Assembly: GCF_000452705.1 (NCBI RefSeq)
Contig: NZ_CP007014.1
Location: 5,052,501 to 5,116,500, forward strand
DNA from: Pseudomonas syringae CC1557
GTDB taxonomy: Bacteria > Pseudomonadota > Gammaproteobacteria > Pseudomonadales > Pseudomonadaceae
DNA length: 64,000 nucleotides
Direction: 5' to 3'
Positions 37,921-48,904 of the stretch are shown here, piece by piece. The translations under genes were made by a program, and so were the position numbers. The notes under the pieces were generated by a model. It saw only the letters and a program-made list of their open reading frames with translations, did no database searches and was not told where the DNA came from. Each line of letters starts with the position of its first letter. Position 1 is the stretch's first letter.

Positions 37921-37984
37921 TGATCGTTCCAACGCTACGCGTGGGAATGCATGTCCAGACGCTCCGCGTCGCAAAGCGGCGATC
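37921..37984. repeat. Short copy of the extragenic palindromic repeat
   Basis: The stretch between urtD and urtE starts TGATCGTTCC and ends GGCGATCA (inverted ends), and contains GGGAATGCATGTCC and GACGCTCCGCGTC, matching pieces of the repeats after cobK. It interrupts an otherwise tight operon. Confidence 0.6.
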
Positions 37985-38011
37985 ATGCTGCACTAGACGA
38001 GAACACGAACC

Positions 38012-38710
38012 ATGCTTCAGGTCGAAAAGCTCCACCAGTATTACGGCGGCAGCCACATTCTTCGCGGTCTGTCGTTTGAGGTGAAGGTCGGTGAAGTTAC
38101 CTGCCTGCTGGGCCGCAATGGCGTCGGTAAAACCACGCTGCTGCGTGTACTGATGGGCCTGCTGCCTTCGAAGGAAGGCGCGGTGCACTGGGAAGGCAAG
38201 GCCATCACAGGTTTCAAGACGCATCAGCGCGTGCACGCAGGTATTGCTTACGTGCCTCAGGGCCGGGAGATCTTCGGTCGGCTGACGGTCGAGGAAAATC
38301 TGCTGATGGGCCTGTCACGCTTTCCCGGCTCTGAAGCCAAGGAAGTGCCCGCCTTCATCTACGAGCTGTTTCCGGTGCTGCAGCAAATGAAGCATCGCCG
38401 TGGCGGAGACCTGTCCGGTGGTCAGCAGCAGCAACTGGCGATTGGCAGGGCGCTGGCGAGTCGCCCGCGCCTGCTGATTCTCGATGAGCCCACCGAAGGC
38501 ATCCAGCCGTCAGTGATCAAAGAGATCGGCGCGGTCATCAAGAAGCTGGCCGAGCGTGGCGACATGGCGATTTTGCTGGTCGAGCAGTTCTACGATTTTG
38601 CCGCGGAACTGGCTGATCAGTATCTGGTGATGTCACGCGGCGAGATCGTTCAGCAAGGCCGCGGCGAGAACATGGAGGCCGACGGGGTGCGTGGCCTGGT
38701 GACCATTTGA
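38012..38710 (+). CDS. urtE: Urea ABC transporter, ATPase UrtE
   Basis: The second ATPase of the urea importer (LivF type), 232 residues. Motifs are Walker A GRNGVGKTT, signature LSGGQQQQLAIGRAL and Walker B LLILDEPTEGI, followed by LLVEQFYDFA. The start MLQVEKLHQYYGGSHILRG fits the family. It is followed after 48 bases by ureD, so transporter and urease genes are probably transcribed together. Confidence 0.95.
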   Translation: MLQVEKLHQYYGGSHILRGLSFEVKVGEVTCLLGRNGVGKTTLLRVLMGLLPSKEGAVHWEGKAITGFKTHQRVHAGIAYVPQGREIFGRLTVEENLLMGLSRFPGSEAKEVPAFIYELFPVLQQMKHRRGGDLSGGQQQQLAIGRALASRPRLLILDEPTEGIQPSVIKEIGAVIKKLAERGDMAILLVEQFYDFAAELADQYLVMSRGEIVQQGRGENMEADGVRGLVTI

Positions 38711-38758
38711 TGCGCCAATCCGTTATCGTGCAGCACTCGACAAACCAGTGAAGATGCC

Positions 38759-39604
38759 ATGAACCTGCCTGCCCACACTGCTCTGTTCACACCCAGCTGG
38801 CATGCCGAGCTGGAACTGGGTTATGGCCGTTTTGATGACTGCACGCGCCCGACGCAACGTCGCCACAAAGGGCCGTTGCGGGTACAGAAACATCTGTACG
38901 CCGAAGGACCCGAGGTGTGCCAGCACATCATCGTTCATCCACCGGGCGGCATCGCAGGTGGCGACCGGCTGGATATTTCAGTCAACGTCGGTACAGCGGC
39001 CTGGGCACAATTGACCAGCCCCGGCGCCGCCAAATGGTATCGCGCAGCCAGCCCGGCGTTTCAGCAACTGGAGCTGCATGTTCAGCCCGGAGCGACGCTG
39101 GAGTGGCTCCCGCAGGAAACCATCGTGTTCAGCAACGCCCAGGCAGAACTGAGCACGCGCATCGAACTGCACGGTGATGCCCGGTTATGCTACTGGGACG
39201 TCGTGGCGCTGGGCCGTCCCGCCAGTGGTGAGCGTTTCGAGCACGGGCACTTTCAGTCGCATCTGGACATCCGTCGCGACGGCGCATTGCTCTGGCACGA
39301 GCGGCAACGCATTATCGGCGCTGACGGACTGCTGGATTCGCCGATCGGGCTGGATGGCAAAACGGTGTTCGCCACCCTGCTGCTGACCGGTGAGGCGGCC
39401 AGCGAGCTGCTTGAAGATTGCCGCTCGCTGTCGATGCCCAATCCGGTCCGAGGTAATCTGACTCAGTTGCCGGGATTAATCGTCGCGCGCTGTCTGGCTG
39501 ACGAGGCCTTGCACGCCAGGGCCTGGCTGATAGAAATCTGGAAGCGCCTGCGCCCAGCCCTGCTGGGACGCGAGGCGGTAACGCCAAGAATCTGGAATAC
39601 CTGA
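38759..39604 (+). CDS. ureD: Urease accessory protein UreD
   Basis: UreD binds urease apoprotein and, with UreF and UreG, guides nickel into the active site. The 281-residue protein shows the family blocks [28 protein letters not shown], and [11 protein letters not shown]. The gene lies between the transporter and ureA. Its usual partners ureE, ureF and ureG are about 18 kb away at 57899-59709. Confidence 0.95.
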   Translation: MNLPAHTALFTPSWHAELELGYGRFDDCTRPTQRRHKGPLRVQKHLYAEGPEVCQHIIVHPPGGIAGGDRLDISVNVGTAAWAQLTSPGAAKWYRAASPAFQQLELHVQPGATLEWLPQETIVFSNAQAELSTRIELHGDARLCYWDVVALGRPASGERFEHGHFQSHLDIRRDGALLWHERQRIIGADGLLDSPIGLDGKTVFATLLLTGEAASELLEDCRSLSMPNPVRGNLTQLPGLIVARCLADEALHARAWLIEIWKRLRPALLGREAVTPRIWNT

Positions 39605-39689
39605 GGGTTGGACCCAATGCATCCAGGGCGGCATTTCTGGCCGGAGCACGGGAACGATCAACCACCGAATCTGAAGAAGCGAAAAACCC

Positions 39690-39992
39690 ATGGACCTGAC
39701 GCCACGCGAAAAAGACAAGATGCTGATTTTCACCGCCGGGCTGGTCGCCGAACGGCGTCTGGCACGCGGCGTGAAGCTTAACTATCCGGAAGCCATGGCC
39801 TACATCTCGGCGGCGTTGCTGGAAGGCGCGCGTGACGGGCAGACCGTCGCTGATCTGATGCACTACGGCACCACCCTGCTGAGCCGCGATCAGGTCATGG
39901 AAGGCATCCCGGAAATGATCCCGGAAATCCAGGTGGAGGCCACCTTCCCGGACGGCACCAAACTGGTCACCGTGCACCAGCCGATTGCGTGA
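39690..39992 (+). CDS. ureA: Urease gamma subunit
   Basis: The smallest structural subunit of urease (100 residues). It starts [20 protein letters not shown] and contains the conserved LNYPEA-type [20 protein letters not shown] and [15 protein letters not shown] at the C-terminus. The 85-base gap after ureD contains no gene. A GNAT gene begins eleven bases after its stop. Confidence 0.97.
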   Translation: MDLTPREKDKMLIFTAGLVAERRLARGVKLNYPEAMAYISAALLEGARDGQTVADLMHYGTTLLSRDQVMEGIPEMIPEIQVEATFPDGTKLVTVHQPIA

Positions 39993-40002
39993 AGGAATGA
40001 TC

Positions 40003-41391
<1,389 letters not shown>

Positions 41392-41392
41392 A

Positions 41393-41494
41393 TATCGTTC
41401 CTGCGCTTCGATTACACCCACCATCGCGCAAGACTGAAGATTTGTGACGCGGAGCGTCACGGGATGCATGCCAACGCGGAGCATTGGCACGATA
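41393..41494. repeat. Extragenic palindromic repeat between ureB and ureC
   Basis: Inverted ends TATCGT and ACGATA enclose the palindrome GTGACGCGGAGCGTCAC and ATGCCAACGCGGAGCATT, matching the cobK repeats. Just after it, at about 41502-41535, lie three imperfect direct copies of GCTTGCAGCTT, another common Pseudomonas spacer word. Together they fill the ureB-ureC gap. Confidence 0.7.
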
Positions 41495-41552
41495 GTCAAA
41501 AACTTACAGCTTGCGGCTTGTAGCTTGCAGCTCTGAATCCGAGACCCGAAAG

Positions 41553-43253
41553 ATGAAGATAAGCCGACAAGCCTACGCCGACATGTTCGGCCCCACCGTT
41601 GGCGACAAGGTTCGACTGGCGGATACCGAGCTGTGGATCGAGGTCGAGAAGGACTTCACCACCTACGGCGAAGAAGTGAAGTTCGGCGGTGGCAAGGTTA
41701 TCCGTGACGGCATGGGCCAGGGTCAACTGCTGGCCGCTGACGTGGTTGATACGCTGATCACCAACGCCCTGATCATTGACCATTGGGGCATCGTCAAGGC
41801 CGACGTCGGCATCAAGAACGGGCGCATCGCCGCCATCGGCAAAGCGGGCAATCCCGACATCCAGCCGGACGTGACGATTGCAGTCGGTGCGGCCACCGAA
41901 GTGATTGCCGGTGAAGGCATGATCCTCACCGCAGGCGGCGTCGACACACATATCCACTTCATTTGCCCGCAGCAGATCGAAGAGGCGCTGATGAGCGGCG
42001 TCACGACCATGATCGGCGGCGGCACCGGCCCCGCCACCGGCACCAACGCCACCACCGTTACGCCAGGCCCATGGCACATGGCGCGTATGCTCCAGGCCTC
42101 GGACTCGTTTCCGATGAACATCGGCTTCACCGGCAAAGGCAACGTCAGCCTGCCCGGCCCGTTGATCGAACAGGTCAAGGCGGGGGCTATCGGCCTGAAA
42201 CTGCATGAAGACTGGGGCACTACGCCGGCCGCCATCGACAACTGCCTGAGCGTTGCCGACGAGTATGACGTGCAGGTCGCGATTCACACCGACACGCTGA
42301 ACGAGTCAGGTTTTGTCGAAACCACACTGGCCGCGTTCAAGAATCGCACCATCCACACCTACCACACCGAAGGCGCTGGCGGCGGCCATGCACCGGACAT
42401 CATCAAGGCCTGCGGCTCGCCGAACGTGCTGCCAAGTTCGACCAACCCGACCCGCCCCTTCACCCGCAACACCATCGACGAGCACCTGGACATGCTCATG
42501 GTCTGCCATCACCTGGACCCGAGCATCGCCGAGGACGTGGCCTTCGCGGAAAGCCGCATACGCCGCGAGACCATTGCTGCCGAGGACATTCTTCACGATC
42601 TGGGCGCGTTTTCGATGCTCAGCTCCGATAGCCAGGCGATGGGCCGGGTCGGCGAAGTGATCATGCGCACCTGGCAAACCGCCGACAAAATGAAGAAACA
42701 GCGTGGCCCGCTGCCACAGGATGGCCCTGGCAACGATAACTTCCGCGCCAAGCGCTACATCGCCAAATACACCATCAACCCGGCGATCACCCACGGCATA
42801 AGCCATGAGGTGGGCTCCATCGAAGTGGGTAAATGGGCGGATCTGGTGCTTTGGCGGCCGGCGTTCTTCGGCGTGAAACCGACCCTGATCCTCAAGGGCG
42901 GCGCCATTGCCGCGAGCCTGATGGGCGATGCCAACGCCTCGATACCGACACCACAACCTGTCCACTACCGCCCGATGTTCGCCAGCTATGGCAGCTCGCT
43001 GCACGCCACCAGCATGACCTTCATCAGCCAGGCCGCGTTCGACGCAGGCGTGCCGGAATCGCTGGGCCTCAAAAAACAGATCGGCGTGGTAAAAGGCTGC
43101 CGCACGGTGCAGAAGAAGGACCTGATCCACAACGACTACCTGCCGGACATCGAAGTCGATCCGCAGACCTATCAGGTCAAGGCCGACGGCGTACTGCTGT
43201 GGTGCGAACCGGCAGATGTGCTGCCGATGGCGCAGAGGTATTTTCTGTTCTAG
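41553..43253 (+). CDS. ureC: Urease alpha (catalytic) subunit
   Basis: UreC hydrolyses urea to ammonia and carbamate at a dinickel centre. The ATG at 41553 gives 566 residues, the normal length, beginning [20 protein letters not shown]. Active-site features are seen: the nickel ligands in DTHIHFICP, the carbamylated Lys216 in GLKLHEDWG, and the flap MVCHHLD (Cys318, His319, His320). The C-terminal block [13 protein letters not shown] ends the protein. Confidence 0.98.
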   Translation: MKISRQAYADMFGPTVGDKVRLADTELWIEVEKDFTTYGEEVKFGGGKVIRDGMGQGQLLAADVVDTLITNALIIDHWGIVKADVGIKNGRIAAIGKAGNPDIQPDVTIAVGAATEVIAGEGMILTAGGVDTHIHFICPQQIEEALMSGVTTMIGGGTGPATGTNATTVTPGPWHMARMLQASDSFPMNIGFTGKGNVSLPGPLIEQVKAGAIGLKLHEDWGTTPAAIDNCLSVADEYDVQVAIHTDTLNESGFVETTLAAFKNRTIHTYHTEGAGGGHAPDIIKACGSPNVLPSSTNPTRPFTRNTIDEHLDMLMVCHHLDPSIAEDVAFAESRIRRETIAAEDILHDLGAFSMLSSDSQAMGRVGEVIMRTWQTADKMKKQRGPLPQDGPGNDNFRAKRYIAKYTINPAITHGISHEVGSIEVGKWADLVLWRPAFFGVKPTLILKGGAIAASLMGDANASIPTPQPVHYRPMFASYGSSLHATSMTFISQAAFDAGVPESLGLKKQIGVVKGCRTVQKKDLIHNDYLPDIEVDPQTYQVKADGVLLWCEPADVLPMAQRYFLF

Positions 43254-43394
43254 AGATGAGCATTGTCACGATAGTGATTGTTCAGGCACTCCGTTCAATA
43301 CGCTGCCGATTGGACACCGCATCCAGAAAAAGGCCGTTTACCGACCAAAATGACAGTAAACACTCGGTGTTTCATGTCATGTAAAGGAGGTAAT

Positions 43395-43487
43395 ATGCGC
43401 CATCTTTTGTCATGCACCTCTAGCAAGGTACTCGGCCATGCGCCTTTCCGAATTCATCGTTGTTCATGTGGATCGCATTGTCGATGA
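43395..43487 (+). CDS. Possible leader peptide overlapping a histidine kinase start
   Basis: A 30-residue reading frame (MRHLLSCTSSKVLGHAPF at its start, Cys/His/Arg-rich at its end) has a near-perfect ribosome site, AAAGGAGG, at 43383-43390. It overlaps the first 50 bases of the kinase gene in another frame, while the kinase start has only AAGG at nine bases. This arrangement could couple or limit kinase translation. No homology is claimed and it may be chance. Confidence 0.3.
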   Translation: MRHLLSCTSSKVLGHAPFRIHRCSCGSHCR

Positions 43488-44568
43488 ATGGGAAGACTTC
43501 GCCAGAACCCTGAAACCGGCTGCAGAATCGATGACCAGGGTTGAACTGCGGGATCATGCGAAGTCGATTCTGCTCGCGGCTGCACGCGACATGAAAACGG
43601 CACAGAGCAAGAGCGAAGAGATCGCCAAGGCTCGTGGTGAGGAGTTGAACAAGACGCCGAGCCTGGATGAAGCCGCCAGCAGCCATGGAGAACTGCGCCA
43701 TGAGGTCGGTTTTGATCTGGTGCAGATGACGTCCGAATTCCGCCATTTGCGCGCCAGCGTCATTCGTCTGTGGGCGGAAAGCCTGACTGTGCCGCAACTG
43801 ACTGACTTTCAGGATGTGATTCGCTTCAATGAAGCGATTGATGAAGCCTTGGCAGAGTCCACCGCCGCCTATGCCGAGCGAGTCGGACGTTCACGGGATA
43901 TCTTTCTGGCCATTCTGGGGCATGACCTGCGCGCGCCGCTGCAAGCCGTCAGCATGTCCACTGAACTGCTGGCACGCAAAATAACGCTGGACGAAAAGAC
44001 CGGGGGCTACGTCGCTCGCATCCAGACCAGTACCCGTCACATGGGCGCGATGGTCAGCGATCTGCTTGAGTTCGTGCGCAGCCGTCTGGGCGCCGGGCTG
44101 CCGGTGGAGCGCAAACACATGGACCTGGCCAGCGCCTGTCGTGAAGCCATTGAAGAAGCCTGCGCCGGGCGACCGGATTCCACTCCGGTGCTCAGCATCG
44201 AAGGCAACACCAAGGGTCACTGGGACACTGGACGGATCAGCCAGATGTTGCAGAACCTGATCGGCAATGCCTTGCAGCATGGCGCAGCCAGTCACGAGAT
44301 CACGGTCAGTGTCACCGGGGCCGAAAAATCAGTGGAACTGGTGGTGCACAACGAAGGCAAGCCGATCGCCGAAGATGCCATTGGCACGATCTTCGATCCG
44401 TTGGTGCGCAGCACCGAGGAAAACAGCGAAACACGCGGCACGTCGACCAGCCTGGGGCTGGGCCTGTTCATCGTCAAGGAAGTGGTGAACGCCCACGGCG
44501 GCAGCATCACAGTGACCTCGACCATTGGCGAAGGCACCACGTTTAAAGTGGTGCTGCCAAAAAACTGA
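43438..44568 (+). CDS. Soluble histidine kinase with RsbRD-like N-terminal domain
   Basis: A 376-residue kinase with no membrane helix. The N-terminal helical domain (about 1-140; LSEFIVVHVDRIVDEWEDF) resembles the RsbR/RsbT co-antagonist N-domain used for sensing. HisKA follows with His162 in FLAILGHDLRAPLQ, then the ATPase domain with N box NLIGNALQHGA and G box LGLGLFIVKEVV. No receiver domain and no adjacent response regulator gene are present, so its partner is elsewhere. A hairpin at 44577-44603 may end the transcript. Confidence 0.87.
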   Translation: MRLSEFIVVHVDRIVDEWEDFARTLKPAAESMTRVELRDHAKSILLAAARDMKTAQSKSEEIAKARGEELNKTPSLDEAASSHGELRHEVGFDLVQMTSEFRHLRASVIRLWAESLTVPQLTDFQDVIRFNEAIDEALAESTAAYAERVGRSRDIFLAILGHDLRAPLQAVSMSTELLARKITLDEKTGGYVARIQTSTRHMGAMVSDLLEFVRSRLGAGLPVERKHMDLASACREAIEEACAGRPDSTPVLSIEGNTKGHWDTGRISQMLQNLIGNALQHGAASHEITVSVTGAEKSVELVVHNEGKPIAEDAIGTIFDPLVRSTEENSETRGTSTSLGLGLFIVKEVVNAHGGSITVTSTIGEGTTFKVVLPKN

Positions 44569-44576
44569 AGCGGCTG

Positions 44577-44603
44577 GCTGCATACCACTCAGCATGCAGC
44601 CGT
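44577..44603. terminator. Hairpin between kinase gene and cbpA
   Basis: GGCTGCAT at about 44577-44584 pairs with ATGCAGCC at about 44594-44601 around a short loop, between two convergent genes. There is no T run, so its role as a terminator is tentative. A second small stem (CGCCG...CGGCG) lies at 44624-44640. Confidence 0.45.
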
Positions 44604-44650
44604 GACGCTTCACACCACATCAACGCCGAATCAGACGGCGCTGCCCGCGC

Positions 44651-45598
44651 TTACCCCTTCCAGTGCGCACGCGGATCGAACGACGCGCTGTTGTCGGCCA
44701 GCTTCTGCCAGAGCGCCCGCGTCGCCTCGTCGGACTGTTTGGGCATGACGATCTTCAACTGCGCATACAGATCGCCGCGTTCGCCATTCTTGTTCATAAG
44801 GCCATTGCCTTTGATTCGCAGGCGTTGACCGTTCTGGCTGTCAGGCCGAATAGTCAGATTGAGCCTGCTGGTCAGCGTCGGCACTGCCACCTTGGTGCCC
44901 AGCGCTGCTTCCCACGGGGCCAGCGGCACGGTGATCACCAGATCATGGCCTTCGACCTCGAACATCGGATGCGGCGCCAGGCGGATGATCAGGTACAGAT
45001 CACCATTGGCACCGCCGCCGATACCGGGTGCGCCCTGGCCTTTGAGGCGAATGCGCTCGCCGTCGACCACACCTGCCGGAATCTTCACGTTCAGGGTCTT
45101 GGTGATATCGCTGACCCGCTGCCCGTTGGCGCTGTGCTGAGGCACCTTGAAGCTGACCTGCTTGGATTCCCCGGACAGCGTTTCCTCAAGGAACACCGCC
45201 AGCTCCATTTCTACATCCTGGCCCTTGCGCCCCGGGTTGCGAGTACGCCCACCCTGCTGCGGCCGACCACCGAAAATGGAACTGAAAAACTCGGAAAAGT
45301 CGGCCGTCTCTTCGAATCCGCCTGCGCCCGCCCCGGCACGGCTTTGCCAGCCAGGCGGGGTCTGGAACGGACGGCCCTGTCGACCGTACTTGCGCAGTTC
45401 ATCGTACTCGGCACGCTTTTCAGGACTGCTGAGCACTTCGTAGGCTTCGGACGCTTCCTTGAACTTGTCTTCGGCGCCCGCCTCCTTGCTGACGTCGGGA
45501 TGATACTTGCGTGCCAGTTTGCGATAGGCGGTCTTGATCGCCTTGTCGTCCGCAGTGGGCTCAACGTCAAGTATCTTGTAGTAGTCTTTGAAATCCAT
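44651..45598 (-). CDS. cbpA: DnaJ-like co-chaperone CbpA
   Basis: CbpA stimulates DnaK and also binds curved DNA in E. coli. Starting at 45598 ([10 protein letters not shown]) gives 315 residues; five further codons upstream are possible. It has an N-terminal J domain with the HPD triad in [10 protein letters not shown], a Gly/Phe-rich linker (about 75-115) and two C-terminal substrate domains. It lacks the zinc-finger of DnaJ, which fits CbpA. It is divergent from an Hsp70-like gene, which may be its partner. Confidence 0.93.
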   Translation of the reverse strand: MDFKDYYKILDVEPTADDKAIKTAYRKLARKYHPDVSKEAGAEDKFKEASEAYEVLSSPEKRAEYDELRKYGRQGRPFQTPPGWQSRAGAGAGGFEETADFSEFFSSIFGGRPQQGGRTRNPGRKGQDVEMELAVFLEETLSGESKQVSFKVPQHSANGQRVSDITKTLNVKIPAGVVDGERIRLKGQGAPGIGGGANGDLYLIIRLAPHPMFEVEGHDLVITVPLAPWEAALGTKVAVPTLTSRLNLTIRPDSQNGQRLRIKGNGLMNKNGERGDLYAQLKIVMPKQSDEATRALWQKLADNSASFDPRAHWKG

Positions 45599-45909
45599 GT
45601 AACGATCACCCATCCGATTTATCCGGCAAAGCCAGATACGCTGGCGTCACGCGCCCAGCTCCCTCTGTTTATGAGGTATCTGGATTACCTAACGTCGAAA
45701 AATGTACAGGTAGCCAGCCGCGTTTCAGGCGGGTCGAGCCTTCGACGACCTGGTCTACCGAGAATACCTTCAAGATTGGGGGTGATGGGCCTCAGTTCAA
45801 GCCTTGGCCGCAAATACAGCCAGGCAAATATAAGCGACGTGTCGCGCTACGCAATTTGCCCGCGCTGACATAAACTGCGCGGCCGTTTTTTGACTGGAAC
45901 GTAAAAGAC
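45599..45909. promoter_or_regulatory. Divergent region between cbpA and the Hsp70-like gene
   Basis: This 311-base gap holds no gene. It must contain promoters for both chaperone genes. A segment near 45716-45770 has a stem (GGGTCGAGCCTTCGACGACC). I could not identify a convincing heat-shock (sigma-32) promoter on either strand. Confidence 0.4.
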
Positions 45910-47175
45910 ATGAATGACCAATCCCCGGCCCGTGCCTGCGGTATCGACTTCGGCACGTCCAACTCCACCGTCGGCTGGCAACGCCCCGGCATGGAATCGT
46001 TGATCGCGCTGGAGGACGACAAGATTACCCTGCCATCGGTGGTGTTCTTCAACATGGAAGAGCGCCGCCCGGTGTATGGCCGCCTTGCGCTTCACGAGTA
46101 TCTGGAGGGTTATGAAGGCCGCCTGATGCGCTCGCTCAAGAGCCTGCTGGGCTCCAAGCTGATCAAGCACGACACCAGCGTGCTGGGCACGGCAATGCCG
46201 TTCAAGGACCTGCTGGCGCTGTTTATCGGTGAGCTGAAAAAACGTGCCGAGAACACTGCCGGACGTGAGTTCGAACAGGTGGTGCTGGGTCGCCCGGTGC
46301 ATTTTGTCGATGACGACGCGCAGGCGGACCAGGAGGCGGAAGACACGCTGGCTGAAGTGGCGCGCAAGATCGGCTTCAAGGACGTGTCCTTCCAGTTCGA
46401 ACCTATCGCGGCGGCCTTCGATTACGAGTCGACCATTGAAAGCGAAGAATTGGTGCTGATCGTCGACATCGGCGGTGGTACTTCAGACTTCTCGCTGGTG
46501 CGCCTGTCGCCCGAGCGACGCCAGCACGATGATCGCCAACAGGACATTCTGGCCACCGGCGGCGTACACATCGGCGGGACCGACTTCGACAAGCAGCTGA
46601 GCCTGCAAGGCGTAATGCCGCTGTTCGGTTACGGCAGCCGCATGAAAAGCGGTGCCTACATGCCCACCAGCCACCACATCAACCTCGCGACCTGGCACAC
46701 CATCAACGCGGTGTATTCGCAGAAGTCCCAACTGGCACTGGGCAGCATGCGCTACGACATCGAGGACACCGGCGGCATCGACCGCCTGTTCAAGCTGATC
46801 GAACAACGCGCCGGACACTGGCTGGCGATGGAAGTGGAAGAAACCAAGATCCAGCTGACCCACGCCGAACACCGCCACCTGCCGATGGACCGGGTTGAGC
46901 CGGGGCTCAGTGTAGAGTTGAGTCGGGCGATGTTTGAAACGGCTATTGATGGGCAACTTCAGCGGGTGCGCAACAGCGTGACCAATCTGCTGAACGATGC
47001 GGGCGTAAGCGTAGCGCAGGTCAACACGGTATTTTTCACTGGCGGCTCAAGCGGCATTCCGGCACTGCGCAACAGCGTCTCGGCGATGCTGCCCAACGCG
47101 CGCCACGTAGAAGGCAACATCTTCGGCAGCATCGGCAGCGGCCTGGCAATCGAGGCGAAGAAGCGTTACGGCTAG
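45910..47175 (+). CDS. Hsp70-like ATPase of the YegD type
   Basis: A 421-residue protein with the Hsp70 nucleotide-binding fold: phosphate loop 1 GIDFGTSNSTVG (about 12-23), phosphate 2 LVLIVDIGGGTSDFSLV (about 181-197) and adenosine motif VFFTGGSSGIPALRNSV. It stops after the ATPase domain and has no substrate-binding domain, like E. coli YegD. Members are uncharacterised chaperone-like ATPases. It is divergent from cbpA, so joint stress expression is plausible. Confidence 0.9.
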   Translation: MNDQSPARACGIDFGTSNSTVGWQRPGMESLIALEDDKITLPSVVFFNMEERRPVYGRLALHEYLEGYEGRLMRSLKSLLGSKLIKHDTSVLGTAMPFKDLLALFIGELKKRAENTAGREFEQVVLGRPVHFVDDDAQADQEAEDTLAEVARKIGFKDVSFQFEPIAAAFDYESTIESEELVLIVDIGGGTSDFSLVRLSPERRQHDDRQQDILATGGVHIGGTDFDKQLSLQGVMPLFGYGSRMKSGAYMPTSHHINLATWHTINAVYSQKSQLALGSMRYDIEDTGGIDRLFKLIEQRAGHWLAMEVEETKIQLTHAEHRHLPMDRVEPGLSVELSRAMFETAIDGQLQRVRNSVTNLLNDAGVSVAQVNTVFFTGGSSGIPALRNSVSAMLPNARHVEGNIFGSIGSGLAIEAKKRYG

Positions 47176-47180
47176 CTCAA

Positions 47181-47234
47181 GAGCGGACGCGGAGCGTCCA
47201 GAACGGCATGCCAACGCGGAGCATTGGCACGATA
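47181..47234. repeat. Extragenic palindromic repeat after the Hsp70-like gene
   Basis: GGACGCGGAGCGTCC and GCATGCCAACGCGGAGCATTGGCACGATA-type text match the right half of the element between ureB and ureC. It lies between two convergent genes. Confidence 0.65.
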
Positions 47235-47262
47235 GCTACTCTGATGTGTATCAAGGAAAGCG

Positions 47263-48273
47263 TTAAACCAACCCTTCCTTCTGCAACTCGCTCTTCAGGT
47301 ACGCATAATAAATCGGCCCTGCCACCACGCCCGGCAGGCCGAATGCGGCTTCGAACAGCAGCATCGCCAGCAACAGCTCCCACGATTTGGCATTGATCTG
47401 CCCGCCAACAATTCGCGCGTTGAGGAAGTACTCGACCTTGTGGATCACGATCAGATAACCCAGTGCCGCCAGAGCGACCCAGATCGAGATCGACATGCCG
47501 ACGATAAAGATCAGCGTGTTGGACATCAGGTTACCCACCACCGGCAACAGGCCGAGCAGGAAGGTCAGGATAATGAGGGTTTTGGTCAGTGGCAGATGAA
47601 TACCGCACAACGGCAGCACGACGGCCAGAAAGATCGAGGTGAACGCAGTATTGAGCAGGGATATCTTGATCTGGGCGAAGACGATATTGCGGAACGCGCG
47701 GCTGAGCAGATACAGACGATCAAACAGCGTTGCCGCCAGCGGCTTGCGCACGTGATCATCGGAAATCCGCTGCAAGGCGATGATCGCCCCCAGCACCATG
47801 CCGATCAGCATGGTGACGAACATATGCGCCGCGCCCTTGCCTATCATTTGTAGCTCACCGACATGCTTCTGCAGCCATTGCCCCAGGGAAATCCGGAACT
47901 CCGCCGCACTGGCTGGCAGATAAGCGTCGATGAACGGCGGTAACTGCCCGCGCGCGCGATCCACCAGCACCATGAACTTGTCCAGCGAGGCGCCGGGATT
48001 TTCGGCTTCATGCAGCACAAAGCTGATGACACCCGCGAAAATCAGGGTCAGCAGACTGACCACGATGGTCCCCAGCAAGGCAACGGCCAGCCAGCGCGCG
48101 CGCTCGCCCGAGATAAGGCGTTGCAGCTTGGGGGTCAGCATGTTGACCAGTTCGAAGACCAGCAGACCGGCCAGCAGACTGGGCAACAACTTGAAAGGCA
48201 ATACCAACAGCAACCCGCCAAACACAAGAATCCAGCTGGCTATTAACACCTGACGCGCAGAAAACGTTGGCAT
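47263..48273 (-). CDS. AI-2E family transporter (PerM-like permease)
   Basis: A 336-residue membrane protein with about eight helices: a pair at about 8-45, one near 65-85, and a group in the C-terminal half (GMVLGAIIALQRI, then VVLPLCGIHLPLTKTLII, then AMLLFEAAFGLPGVVAGPIYYAYL). These blocks are typical of the AI-2E exporter superfamily. Members export signals, sodium or remain unassigned; the substrate here is unknown. The gene is convergent with the Hsp70-like gene. The 188 bases between it and psiF show no gene. Confidence 0.88.
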   Translation of the reverse strand: MPTFSARQVLIASWILVFGGLLLVLPFKLLPSLLAGLLVFELVNMLTPKLQRLISGERARWLAVALLGTIVVSLLTLIFAGVISFVLHEAENPGASLDKFMVLVDRARGQLPPFIDAYLPASAAEFRISLGQWLQKHVGELQMIGKGAAHMFVTMLIGMVLGAIIALQRISDDHVRKPLAATLFDRLYLLSRAFRNIVFAQIKISLLNTAFTSIFLAVVLPLCGIHLPLTKTLIILTFLLGLLPVVGNLMSNTLIFIVGMSISIWVALAALGYLIVIHKVEYFLNARIVGGQINAKSWELLLAMLLFEAAFGLPGVVAGPIYYAYLKSELQKEGLV

Positions 48274-48461
48274 AGACCCTCAAAGGGCGACACAAGGAAG
48301 GTGGGCAGTCTGCCAGCCTTCTCAGCCGAGAACCAGTGATGCGCAAGATGGAAAAATCACGACACAATCATCCGCCCGATGATCGGCCTTATAACCGCAA
48401 GAAAGTGCCGTGTTTGCTGCACATTCGCCAGCCATTCAAGGCATTGCTCAGCGCCGGAAAA

Positions 48462-48752
48462 TTATTTCTTCTTGAGACAATCACTCATGAAGCTTTTCCG
48501 CGCATCACCCTTGAGCGCGTCAGCGCTGGCCGTCGCGTTGCAGGTTTTCATCTTGTCCTGCTGGGTAGCCGCAGGCGGCGGCGCGGCTTTCAGGCAGGTG
48601 CTCATGAACGTCTTGCGCTCGTCGCCCTTGAGTGACTTGGCGCTGGCGTCAGCGTTACAGGTGGTCATCTTGTTCTGCTGCGCGGTGGCGGCAAAACCCT
48701 GAGCGGACAACATCAGGCCAACGAGCAACAACGGAATACCGAGCTTCTTCAT
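48462..48752 (-). CDS. psiF: PsiF repeat-containing small exported protein
   Basis: A 96-residue protein with a signal peptide (LGIPLLLVGLMLSAQGFAA) followed by two copies of a repeat of about 32 residues: KMTTCNADASAKSLKGDER...FMSTCLK and KMKTCNATASADALKGDAR...FMSDCLK. Each copy has two Cys, presumably oxidised in the periplasm. This is the PsiF pattern (phosphate-starvation-induced in E. coli); its function is unknown. The start at 48752 is set by the signal peptide. It is divergent from the permease gene to the right. Confidence 0.92.
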   Translation of the reverse strand: MKKLGIPLLLVGLMLSAQGFAATAQQNKMTTCNADASAKSLKGDERKTFMSTCLKAAPPPAATQQDKMKTCNATASADALKGDARKSFMSDCLKKK

Positions 48753-48904
48753 CGACAGACTCTCCAGATACCCTGCAGCAAACGGCACAGGTTGAGAACC
48801 AGTGTAGTCAAAGGTTGCGAGAGATGACGGCGCACTGCGTATTGAAGCTGGCATTCGCGAAGAACAGGCGGATAATCGCTGCTCGCTTTCATGATGATCC
48901 CCAC

